Shown here piece after piece: positions 7,999 through 15,722 of a DNA stretch of 64,000 nucleotides. The stretch is taken from the NCBI RefSeq assembly GCF_049801075.1, contig NZ_JBNAGG010000003.1, forward strand, positions 62,001-126,000, read 5' to 3'. This DNA comes from Maritalea sp049801075 (lineage in GTDB: Bacteria; Pseudomonadota; Alphaproteobacteria; Rhizobiales; Devosiaceae). Under the pieces are notes generated by a model that ran no database searches, had not been told where the DNA came from, and saw only the letters and a program-made list of their open reading frames with translations. Numbering within the stretch: position 1 is the stretch's first letter; each line of letters opens with the position of its first letter. The position numbers and the translations under genes were made by a program.

Positions 7999-8769
7999 AT
8001 GCATATTGATGACAAGCTAACCGTCGTTGTTTCGGGCGGCGCATCCGGTTTGGGCGAAGGCGTGGCGCGGCATTTGGCCGTTTTGGGCGCAAGCGTTGGC
8101 ATTTTCGATTTGAACGAAGAAGCCGGGCAGAAAGTGGCCGACGATATTGGCGGGGCATTTGCCAAAGTTGATGTGTCAGATAGCGAGAGCGTGGCGCAGG
8201 GCTTTGAGCATGTGCGCGGCCAGTTGGGACAAGAACGGGCAATGGTAAATTGCGCGGGCATTGCGCCGGGCGCCAAAACCGTGGACCGCGAAGGCAACCC
8301 ACATGATGCGGGCCTGTTTGCGAAAACTTTGGGCGTTAATTTGATCGGCAGTTTTAACTGCGCATCGCAATCAGCAGCGGGCATGGTGAAACTTGACGGT
8401 GTGGGCAGCGAAGGCGAGCGCGGTGTGATCATCAACACGGCATCGGTTGCCGCCTATGAGGGGCAGATTGGCCAAATTGCTTATTCCGCATCTAAGGGCG
8501 GTATTGTAGGCATGACCCTACCGATGGCGCGGGACTTGTCGCGCGATGGCGTGCGGGTGCTCTCGATTGCGCCGGGCATCTTTTTAACCCCGATGATGAA
8601 AGGCTTTTCGCAAGAGGTGCAGGATTCTTTGGCAGAGAATACGCCGTTTCCTAAACGGTTGGGCCATCCCGAAGACTTTGCCAAGCTTGTTGAACATATC
8701 ATCATCAACACCATGTTGAATGGCGAGACCATTCGCTTGGATGGCGCGGTGCGCTTGCAACCGCGATAG
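7999..8769 (+). CDS. Short-chain dehydrogenase, 3-hydroxy-2-methylbutyryl-CoA dehydrogenase type
   Basis: The 256-residue SDR has the NAD motif SGGASGLGEGVARHL, NCAG at 84-87, catalytic Ser149, Tyr162 and Lys166 (YSASK), and the APGIFLTPMM tail. Its long insertion around residues 90-140 and the TVDREGNPHDAG segment resemble HSD17B10/FabG-like 3-hydroxy-2-methylbutyryl-CoA dehydrogenases. Two bases separate it from the hydratase and nine from the thiolase, which fits hydratase, dehydrogenase and thiolase acting in order on isoleucine-derived acyl-CoA. Confidence 0.88.
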   Translation: MHIDDKLTVVVSGGASGLGEGVARHLAVLGASVGIFDLNEEAGQKVADDIGGAFAKVDVSDSESVAQGFEHVRGQLGQERAMVNCAGIAPGAKTVDREGNPHDAGLFAKTLGVNLIGSFNCASQSAAGMVKLDGVGSEGERGVIINTASVAAYEGQIGQIAYSASKGGIVGMTLPMARDLSRDGVRVLSIAPGIFLTPMMKGFSQEVQDSLAENTPFPKRLGHPEDFAKLVEHIIINTMLNGETIRLDGAVRLQPR

Positions 8770-8778
8770 GAGCATTTC

Positions 8779-9960
8779 ATGACGGATCATATTGTAATTG
8801 TTGATGCAGCCCGCACCCCAATGGGTGGGTTGCAAGGCGATTTGGGCACAGTGACCGCCCCCGAATTGGGCGCAGCCGCCATTAAATCTGCTGTGGAGCG
8901 CGCAGGCCTGAAACCGGGAGATATCTCTGAAGTGCTGATGGGCAATGTGCTGAATGCTGGCGTCGGCCAAGCCCCGGCGCGGCAAGCCGCTTTGGGCGCG
9001 GGGCTAACCCTTGGCACACCTTCCACCACCATTTCAAAAGTGTGCGGCTCTGGCATGAAGGCTGTGATGCTGGCCCATGACCAACTCAAAGCAGGCAATG
9101 GCAACATTGCTGTGGCTGGTGGCATGGAAAGCATGACCAATGCGCCTTATTTGTTGCCCAAAATGCGTGGTGGTGCCCGCATGGGCCACACCGAAGTGAT
9201 TGACCATATGTTTTTTGACGGGTTGCAAAATGCATATGGTGAGCACGAATTGATGGGCCAATTTGCTGAGAACTGCGCCGGAAAATATAGCTTTAGCCGT
9301 GAGCAACAAGATGAGTTTGCCCTCAACTCGTTGAACAAGGCTTTGAAAGCGCAGGAAAGCGGCGCGTTTGCCAAAGAAATCACCCCTGTGACCGTTAAAA
9401 GCCGCAAGGGTGACACTGTGGTGGAACAAGACGAGCAGCCCGGCAATGCCCGCCCGGACAAAATTCCTAGCTTGCGCCCAGCCTTTGCTAAAGACGGGAC
9501 CGTGACTGCAGCCAATGCGTCTTCCATTTCTGATGGAGCGGCGGCGTTGGTGCTGATGCGGGAAAGCGATGCCAAAGCAAAAGGCTTGAACATCCGCGCA
9601 CGGATTATCGCCCATCAAAGCCATGCGCATGAGCCAGGCTGGTTCACCACTGCGCCTGTGCCTGCCATGCAAAAGCTGATCGACAAGATCGGCTGGGCCG
9701 TGGATGATGTAGATCTTTGGGAAATCAACGAGGCCTTTGCCGTGGTGACCCTCGCGGCGATGCATGATTTAAAAATCGACGCAGATCGCGTCAATATTCA
9801 CGGCGGCGCTTGCGCCCTTGGCCACCCAATTGGCGCTTCTGGCGCCCGTATTCTCGTAACGCTCTTGCATGCACTTGAACACACCTCTAAAAAACGAGGT
9901 GTTGCGTCGCTTTGTATTGGTGGGGGCGAAGCAACGGCCATGGCAATCGAGATTGTTTAG
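8779..9960 (+). CDS. Acetyl-CoA acyltransferase (thiolase)
   Basis: The 393-residue thiolase carries nucleophile Cys89 (KVCGSGMKAVM), the NEAFAVV motif, His349 (GHPIGASGAR) and Cys379 (CIGGGEATAM). Length and motifs match biosynthetic/degradative acetyl-CoA acetyltransferases. In this operon it probably cleaves 2-methylacetoacetyl-CoA to propionyl-CoA and acetyl-CoA. A short AGGAGCATTTC leader precedes the ATG. Confidence 0.92.
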   Translation: MTDHIVIVDAARTPMGGLQGDLGTVTAPELGAAAIKSAVERAGLKPGDISEVLMGNVLNAGVGQAPARQAALGAGLTLGTPSTTISKVCGSGMKAVMLAHDQLKAGNGNIAVAGGMESMTNAPYLLPKMRGGARMGHTEVIDHMFFDGLQNAYGEHELMGQFAENCAGKYSFSREQQDEFALNSLNKALKAQESGAFAKEITPVTVKSRKGDTVVEQDEQPGNARPDKIPSLRPAFAKDGTVTAANASSISDGAAALVLMRESDAKAKGLNIRARIIAHQSHAHEPGWFTTAPVPAMQKLIDKIGWAVDDVDLWEINEAFAVVTLAAMHDLKIDADRVNIHGGACALGHPIGASGARILVTLLHALEHTSKKRGVASLCIGGGEATAMAIEIV

Positions 9961-9993
9961 ATTGCCGCTTAAACAAATACGGAGACCGATAAG

Positions 9994-10743
9994 ATGAAAA
10001 TTCTTGTGCCCGTGAAACGGGTCGTTGATTACAACGTCAAAATCCGCGTGAAAGCGGATGGTTCTGGCGTTGACCTCGCCAATGTGAAAATGAGCATGAA
10101 CCCCTTTGACGAGATTGCCGTTGAAGAGGCGTTGAAGCTGAAAGAAGCTGGCAAAGCAGAAGAAGTGATCGTGGTGTCGATCGGCCCAGACAAGGCGCAA
10201 GAGACTTTGCGCACCGGTTTGGCCATGGGCGCTGATCGCGGCATTCTGATCAAGACAGATGAAACTGTTGAGCCGCTTGATGTGGCCAAATTGCTGAAAG
10301 CTGTTGTGGATGAAGAACAGCCACATTTGGTGATTTTGGGCAAGCAGGCCATTGATGATGATGCCAACCAAACAGGCCAAATGCTGGGCGCGCTACTCGG
10401 CTGGGGCCAAGGCACTTTTGCTTACACTGTTGAACTCAACGACAATGGTGTAGATGTGACCCGCGAAGTGGATGGCGGTTTGCAAACCGTATCGCTCTCG
10501 CTGCCCGCGATCATCACCACAGATTTGCGTCTCAATGAGCCGCGCTATGCCTCTTTGCCGAACATTATGAAGGCGAAGAAAAAGCCTTTGGACGTTAAAG
10601 AGCCAGGCGATTTTGGCGTTGAGATAAAAAACCGTTTGACCGTTCTTGAAACCACCGAACCGCCAAAACGCAAAGCGGGCATTAAAGTGGGTTCTGTTGC
10701 AGAGCTGGTTGATAAATTGAAGAACGAAGCGGGGGCAATCTAA
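9994..10743 (+). CDS. etfB: Electron transfer flavoprotein subunit beta
   Basis: The 249-residue protein opens MKILVPVKRVVDYNVKIRVK and contains SMNPFDEIAVEEALKLKE, LGKQAIDDDANQTGQ and a C-terminal AKKKPLDVK segment, the standard EtfB signature with the AMP site. It accepts electrons from the acyl-CoA dehydrogenases of this region. The stop codon shares one base with the etfA start (TAATG). Confidence 0.96.
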   Translation: MKILVPVKRVVDYNVKIRVKADGSGVDLANVKMSMNPFDEIAVEEALKLKEAGKAEEVIVVSIGPDKAQETLRTGLAMGADRGILIKTDETVEPLDVAKLLKAVVDEEQPHLVILGKQAIDDDANQTGQMLGALLGWGQGTFAYTVELNDNGVDVTREVDGGLQTVSLSLPAIITTDLRLNEPRYASLPNIMKAKKKPLDVKEPGDFGVEIKNRLTVLETTEPPKRKAGIKVGSVAELVDKLKNEAGAI

Positions 10744-11675
10744 TGACGACACTTTTGATTGCTGAACATGACAATAAAAGCTTGAACGAAGCCACCTTGC
10801 GCGCGGCCAGCGCAGCAGCGCAATTGGGCGACGGCTTTGATGTGTTGGTGGCTGGCGAAGGCGCAGGCGATGTGGCAGCGGAAGCAGCAAAAATCGCCGG
10901 TGCAGGCAAAGTGCTGCATGCAGACAATGCCGCATTTGCCAATCAATTGGCTGAGCCAGTGGCCGATCTAATCGTCTCCTTAGCCGACGGCTATGATGCG
11001 ATTGTGGCCCCGGCCACCTCAAACTGGAAAAACACCCTGCCCCGCGTGGCGGCCTTGCTTGATGTGATGCAGATTTCTGACATTACCGAAGTGGTGAGTG
11101 GCGATACGTTTGTGCGTCCGATTTATGCAGGCAATGCGTTCCAGAAAGTGCAGACCAGCGACGCCAAAAAGGTGATCACCGTGCGCACTACCGCATTTGA
11201 AGCGGCCGCACTGGATGGCAGTGGCAGCGTTGAAGCCGTGGACAAAGCCCCGGACAATGCAATCTCCAGCTTTAAAAGCGAGCAATTGGCCGGGGGCGAC
11301 CGGGTTGAATTGGCGAGCGCCAAAGTTGTTGTTTCTGGCGGTCGTGCTTTCGGCTCCAAGGAGAAGTTCAACGAACTGCTTGAGCCTTTGGCTGACAAGC
11401 TGGGCGCTGCGCTTGGTGCCTCTCGCGCAGCGGTGGATGCGGGCTATGCCCCGAACGATTGGCAAGTGGGCCAAACCGGCAAGGTTGTGGCACCTAAGCT
11501 TTATATCGCCATCGGCATTTCTGGCGCAATCCAGCACTTGGCAGGCATGAAGGACAGCACCACCATCGTGGCGATCAACACCGATGAAGATGCCCCTATT
11601 TTCTCTGTGGCTGATTATGGCCTTGTGGGCGATTTGTTCACGCTGGTGCCTGAGCTGACAGCGGCTTTGGACTAA
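10743..11675 (+). CDS. etfA: Electron transfer flavoprotein subunit alpha
   Basis: The 310-residue subunit carries the C-terminal FAD-binding core GISGAIQHLAGMKDS, AINTDEDAPIFSVADYGLVG and an earlier VSGGRAFGSKE segment. With EtfB it passes electrons to ETF:ubiquinone oxidoreductase, which is not encoded in the window. ETF genes within a BCAA operon suggest co-induction with the dehydrogenases. Confidence 0.96.
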   Translation: MTTLLIAEHDNKSLNEATLRAASAAAQLGDGFDVLVAGEGAGDVAAEAAKIAGAGKVLHADNAAFANQLAEPVADLIVSLADGYDAIVAPATSNWKNTLPRVAALLDVMQISDITEVVSGDTFVRPIYAGNAFQKVQTSDAKKVITVRTTAFEAAALDGSGSVEAVDKAPDNAISSFKSEQLAGGDRVELASAKVVVSGGRAFGSKEKFNELLEPLADKLGAALGASRAAVDAGYAPNDWQVGQTGKVVAPKLYIAIGISGAIQHLAGMKDSTTIVAINTDEDAPIFSVADYGLVGDLFTLVPELTAALD

Positions 11676-11679
11676 TCAG

Positions 11680-12474
11680 ATGAGCTTGCCCACGCTCACC
11701 GATGCCAAATTAAGTTTGGATGCGGGCGTGGCCACGCTGACATTTTGCCGTGAGGACGTGTTGAACGCCCTCACCGGCACCAACCTGATCGACGATATTA
11801 TCGATACCCTTGATTGGGCCGAGGCGAGCCCAGACGTTTGTTGCGTGATCCTTACAGGCACTGGCAAAGGCTTTTCATCTGGCGGCAATGTGAAAGACAT
11901 GCACGAACGCACGGGCATGTTTTCTGGCGGGGTGGACGATATCGCGGCGGCCTATAAGGCCACCATCCAACGCATTCCGATGAAATTTGCCGAACTGAGC
12001 GTGCCCGTAATCGCCGCGATCAATGGCGTGGCCGTAGGCGCAGGCTTTGACCTGACCGCCATGTGCGACATCCGCATCGCCGCAGACCATGCACGGTTTG
12101 GCGAAAATTTCGTCAATATGGGGCTGATCCCCGGCGATGGCGGCGCTTATTTCTTGCAGCGCGTGGTGGGCTATCAACGTGCGGCAGAACTGACCTTTAC
12201 CGGAAGGCTATTTGACGCCCTAGAGGCCAAAGACATCGGCTTTCTGCTGGATACTGTGCCTGCCGACCAATTGATGGACCGAGCCACCACACTGGCACAA
12301 GAAATTGCCGCCAAACCACGCTATCAAGTGCGGCAATCAAAATTGCTGATGCGCAAAGCTCAGCAGATGAATCTTTCTGACTTTTTGGATCATACCGCTC
12401 TCGTGCAAGGCACCTGCCACCATTCAGACGCGCACAAGGATGCGGTGGCGGCGTTTGTGAATAAGGGCAAATAA
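11680..12474 (+). CDS. Second enoyl-CoA hydratase/isomerase family protein
   Basis: The 264-residue crotonase starts 4 bp after etfA. It has GTGKGFSSGGNVKDMHE and NGVAVGAGFDLTAMCDIRI. In the region of the second hydratase glutamate it reads MGLIPGDGGAYFL, with Asp where GMGG is usual, so it may be an isomerase or a hydratase with another substrate. It is the last gene of the operon. Its exact reaction cannot be named from sequence. Confidence 0.85.
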   Translation: MSLPTLTDAKLSLDAGVATLTFCREDVLNALTGTNLIDDIIDTLDWAEASPDVCCVILTGTGKGFSSGGNVKDMHERTGMFSGGVDDIAAAYKATIQRIPMKFAELSVPVIAAINGVAVGAGFDLTAMCDIRIAADHARFGENFVNMGLIPGDGGAYFLQRVVGYQRAAELTFTGRLFDALEAKDIGFLLDTVPADQLMDRATTLAQEIAAKPRYQVRQSKLLMRKAQQMNLSDFLDHTALVQGTCHHSDAHKDAVAAFVNKGK

Positions 12475-12610
12475 TCATTTCAATCTAGGCCTCAGCCAAA
12501 CGATCTCGCCCTGTTCTACATTACCGCAGCAATCCCCCAGCCCTTGATCCCGCCCCACAAGGGGGAGGGAAATAGAATTCGCATAGGAAGAGCTATGGCG
12601 CTGGTCGCAA

Positions 12611-12640
12611 TTGGATTACCGGGTGAAGCCCGGTAATGAC
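12611..12640 (+). repeat. Palindromic interspersed repeat, copy 4
   Basis: TTGGATTACCGGGTGAAGCC then CGGTAATGAC, with TTACCGGG/CCCGGTAA arms. It lies between the convergent ends of the val/ile operon and the liu operon. I see no clear intrinsic terminator in the spacer 12475-12660. Confidence 0.7.
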
Positions 12641-12660
12641 AGGGTGGTGGATTTGTTGGC

Positions 12661-13449
12661 CTATCTCACCCAATTGGCTTTGCGCTTATCGAAAAACGCA
12701 CCGATGCCTTCTTGCGCGTCTGGTGTTTCCCAAGTGTCGGCCAATTGGCGGATGGTGTCGTCAATCAGCGCTTCATCCAGCCGCGGGCCAAGTTGACGGG
12801 CGAGTTTTTTCGCGGCGGTGACGGCCTGCGGCGAGGTGGCGAAATAGGGTTTGATTTCAGCTTCGACGGCCTCATCCAGCAGTTCAAAGGGCACTGATTT
12901 GGCCACAAGACCCAATTGTTGCGCCCGATCTGGCCCAAGCAGAGCGGCTGAGAAGAAGACCTGACGAGCATTGCCCTCACCCATGCGCGCTAACACATAA
13001 GGACTGATGGTGGCAGGGATCAGGCCCAGCTTGGTTTCGGTGAGGCCGAATTTGGCGTGATCTGCCGCCACCACAATATCGCACACCGCCATCATGCCGA
13101 CGCCGCCGCCAAAGGCATTGCCATTGACCTTGCCAATCAGCGGCTTCTCCAGCGTATTTAGCGCGAAGAGCATCATGGCCAGCTTTTTCGCTTCGGCCAT
13201 GCGGGTCGCCCGATCCGCGTCAAATTGCTCGCGCATCCAGTTGAGGTCACCGCCGGCACAAAAGCTCTTGCCCGCGCCCGTGAGCACCACCACGCGGATC
13301 GCCTTATCTCGATTAATCTCAGCCGCCGCAGCGGTGAGCTCAGCAATCATATCCGCGCTCATGGCATTGTGTTTTTCGGCACGATTCAGCGTCAGCGTGG
13401 CGACGCCTTGTTCATCGGTTTCCAGTGAGATGGTGGTGTAGTTGGGCAT
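12661..13449 (-). CDS. liuC: 3-Methylglutaconyl-CoA hydratase
   Basis: The 262-residue crotonase has the AUH/LiuC signatures GKSFCAGGDLNWMREQ and GLTETKLGLIPATISPYV, the latter distinguishing this hydratase from general enoyl-CoA hydratases. It converts 3-methylglutaconyl-CoA to HMG-CoA in leucine breakdown. The ATG at 13449 follows GAGGATTG; an in-frame start at 13467 has no better site. It is the last gene of the minus-strand liu operon, 2 bp after the S66 peptidase gene. Confidence 0.93.
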   Translation of the reverse strand: MPNYTTISLETDEQGVATLTLNRAEKHNAMSADMIAELTAAAAEINRDKAIRVVVLTGAGKSFCAGGDLNWMREQFDADRATRMAEAKKLAMMLFALNTLEKPLIGKVNGNAFGGGVGMMAVCDIVVAADHAKFGLTETKLGLIPATISPYVLARMGEGNARQVFFSAALLGPDRAQQLGLVAKSVPFELLDEAVEAEIKPYFATSPQAVTAAKKLARQLGPRLDEALIDDTIRQLADTWETPDAQEGIGAFFDKRKANWVR

Positions 13450-13451
13450 GG

Positions 13452-14504
13452 TCAATCCTCGCGGCAAGCGCGTTCAAGAATGGAAAATTGAAGATTGTCG
13501 CAATCTATTTCAGCTAGAGCGCCATAGGGCAGCACACACATGGGATCGGTGTGGCCGAAATCCATCTGTGCCATGATGGGCAGGTCAGGTTGAGCAAACT
13601 CGTCGCGCACCACTTCCTGGGTGGCGCGGTCATATTGGCGCAAATCGCTAACGCCGCCTCCGGGGCGGCCGATCAGAATACCGTTCAACCGATCGAAAAC
13701 GCCCTGCACACCCAGATTGCGCAAAATGCGTTTGATCGCATCGGGCGCGGGGGCATCTTCAGAGGTTTCAATAAACAGGATGGCGTCGTCAAACAATTCG
13801 GCATCAGGCCAGATGCTGGTGCCGACCAGCATGGGCAGCACATCAATACAGCCGCCTATCAATCGCCCCTGCACTTTGCCGCTGCCTTGCAGGCAGGTGC
13901 GGCCCAAAGCGCGTTGCACTTTTCGCTTTTGGCTTTGCAATTCTGGCTTGGCCCAATCGAGCATTTCGACGGTCCATTCCGTGGCGGCGGGCACCGCGCC
14001 CACCGGTTCGCTGGAAAACAGACATTTGCACACGGCCTGCTCCATATAGGGAAAGATGCCGCCATTTTCGCCAAATCCGGCCATTATGGCCGGGCCATAG
14101 AAGCTGGAGAGGCCCGCTTTCAGGCAAGCGAAATGCAATATGGTGGTGTCAGAATAGCCCATGAAGATTTTTGGATTGTCGACGATCACCTGCCCGTCGA
14201 GATAAGGCAGCAATCGAATAGAATCGTCGCCCCCAATGGCGGTGATGATCGCTTTGACTGATGGGTCCGCGAAAGCGGTCATCAGATCTTCAGCTCGCGC
14301 TTTGGGGTTTTGCGCCACCCATTCTGCCGGTTTTGTGGCATGGGGCATATCCACCACCTCGACGCCGAAGACTTCAGCCAATTGGCGTTTGCCCGCCTCA
14401 TAGCGATGGGGAAACTGCCCCGCACCGCCCCAGGAGGGGGAGACCACGGCAACCTTATCGCCAGGTGAGAGCTTTTGCGGCTTAGTGAGATTGGCTAGGG
14501 ACAT
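13452..14504 (-). CDS. S66 family serine carboxypeptidase (LD-carboxypeptidase/MccF type)
   Basis: The 350-residue protein has the S66 layout: an N-terminal KVAVVSPSWGG strand, the IGGDDSIRLLPYLD turn, the nucleophile elbow FMGYSDTTILHF, and a C-terminal domain with a GGCIDVLPMLVGT segment and FGHTDPMCVLPYG. Family members cleave LD-peptides of cell-wall muropeptides or, as MccF, acylated nucleotides. No signal peptide is seen, so it acts in the cytoplasm. Its position between liuC and the DUF4440 gene, overlapping the latter by 10 bases, puts it firmly in the leucine operon; the reason is unclear. Confidence 0.85.
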   Translation of the reverse strand: MSLANLTKPQKLSPGDKVAVVSPSWGGAGQFPHRYEAGKRQLAEVFGVEVVDMPHATKPAEWVAQNPKARAEDLMTAFADPSVKAIITAIGGDDSIRLLPYLDGQVIVDNPKIFMGYSDTTILHFACLKAGLSSFYGPAIMAGFGENGGIFPYMEQAVCKCLFSSEPVGAVPAATEWTVEMLDWAKPELQSQKRKVQRALGRTCLQGSGKVQGRLIGGCIDVLPMLVGTSIWPDAELFDDAILFIETSEDAPAPDAIKRILRNLGVQGVFDRLNGILIGRPGGGVSDLRQYDRATQEVVRDEFAQPDLPIMAQMDFGHTDPMCVLPYGALAEIDCDNLQFSILERACRED

Positions 14505-14869
14505 GGCGTGCCCTGATTAAAGCGGAGCTGCCATTGATCGTTGGTTTTGGTCCAGAGCGAAGCGCGGTTGGCGCGTTCGGTTGTGCCGTGGCGGGTCAGT
14601 TCGCTCAGATAGGTGACCAGCACGCTATTTTCGTCGATGGCGGTGATTTTGAAATTTGGGAGCGGCAAACGGACGGGGATTTCGCCTGTTTCGCCTGCTG
14701 CCCGCAGCAGCTCGTCCCGCGTGTAGGTGCGGCCTGAGCGGCCGAACTCGAAAAAATCTGGGGCAAAGCATTTGTCCATTTCCGCACGATTATAGCGGGT
14801 TTCGGCGCGCCACAAGTCTTCCTCTAGGCGGTAAAGCTGCTCTTTCAACTCTTCGGTCAGCGCAATCAT
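14495..14869 (-). CDS. DUF4440/SnoaL-like small protein
   Basis: The 124-residue protein has the NTF2-like cone pattern of DUF4440: EEDLWRAETRYNRAEMDKCF, APDFFEFGRSGRTYTRDEL, a central beta region and a terminal WTKTNDQWQLRFNQGTP. Such proteins are small ligand-binding or steroid-isomerase-like folds with no general activity. It begins one base after the liuE stop and overlaps the peptidase gene, so it is co-transcribed with the liu genes. Confidence 0.75.
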   Translation of the reverse strand: MIALTEELKEQLYRLEEDLWRAETRYNRAEMDKCFAPDFFEFGRSGRTYTRDELLRAAGETGEIPVRLPLPNFKITAIDENSVLVTYLSELTRHGTTERANRASLWTKTNDQWQLRFNQGTPCP

Positions 14870-14870
14870 T

Positions 14871-15722
14871 TTATCCCTTTAGGTTTTGGGCAAATTGGCT
14901 GGCTTTGGCGAGTTTTTCAAGGTCGAGGCCGGTGGCGAAGCCTTTGCTGCGCAAGAGGTTGGCGACTTTTTCGGTGGCGACATTGCCTTTGGCGCCGGGG
15001 GCGTAGGGGCAGCCACCGAGGCCGCCGACGGCGGCGTCGAAGGTGCGCAGGCCATAGCCGAGGCACACTTCGATATTGTCCAGCGCGCGGGCGTGGGTGT
15101 CGTGGAAGTGTCCGGCCAATTTTGCGATAGGGACGACTTGTTGCACCGCTTGTAGCATCAGGGATGTGGTTTCGGCGGTGGCGGCGCCAATGGTGTCGCC
15201 GAGGCTGATTTCATAGCAGCCCATATCATAAAGTGCTTTGGCGACGCGGGCGGTGTTTTCGGGCGGCGTGGGGCCGTCATAGGGGCAATCGGTGACGCAG
15301 GAGACATAGCCGCGCACGGGGATATTGTCTTTTCGAGCGGCGGCGAGCACGGGGGCAAAGCGATCTAGGCTCTCATCGATGGAGCAATTGATGTTTTTCT
15401 GGCTGAAGCCTTCCGAGGCCGAGGCGAAGATGGCGACTTCGTCAGCACGGGCGGCTTTTGCGCCTTCATAGCCGCGCAGATTGGGCGTGAGCGCCGCATA
15501 GGCGATGGCCGGGTTGCGATTAATGCCCGCCAGCACGTCTGCCGCGTCGGCCATTTGCGGCACCCATTTGGGCGAGACAAAGCTGGTGACTTCGATTTTA
15601 CTGAAACCGCAATCGGACAGCAAATTCACCAGCTTGATTTTATCGGCGGTGTCGATCAGCTTTTTTTCATTTTGCAGCCCGTCGCGTGGGCCCATTTCAA
15701 AAATGGTAACGGGATCACTCAT
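14871..15722 (-). CDS. liuE: Hydroxymethylglutaryl-CoA lyase
   Basis: The 283-residue TIM-barrel lyase shows EMGPRDGLQNE (catalytic Arg and metal Asp), TSFVSPKWVPQM, GHFHDTHARALDN (metal His pair) and the GGLGGCPYAPGAKGN loop with Cys238. It splits HMG-CoA to acetyl-CoA and acetoacetate, ending leucine breakdown. The ATG at 15722 overlaps the biotin carboxylase gene by 8 bases; longer in-frame starts would encode an unrelated Trp/Cys-rich extension and are rejected. Confidence 0.96.
   Translation of the reverse strand: MSDPVTIFEMGPRDGLQNEKKLIDTADKIKLVNLLSDCGFSKIEVTSFVSPKWVPQMADAADVLAGINRNPAIAYAALTPNLRGYEGAKAARADEVAIFASASEGFSQKNINCSIDESLDRFAPVLAAARKDNIPVRGYVSCVTDCPYDGPTPPENTARVAKALYDMGCYEISLGDTIGAATAETTSLMLQAVQQVVPIAKLAGHFHDTHARALDNIEVCLGYGLRTFDAAVGGLGGCPYAPGAKGNVATEKVANLLRSKGFATGLDLEKLAKASQFAQNLKG

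Noticed and set aside
12475..12660. A terminator or small gene between the convergent val/ile and liu operons
   Set aside because: Apart from the palindromic repeat, only a CCCCC/GGGGG pairing without a T-tract is seen, and no frame has a ribosome site.
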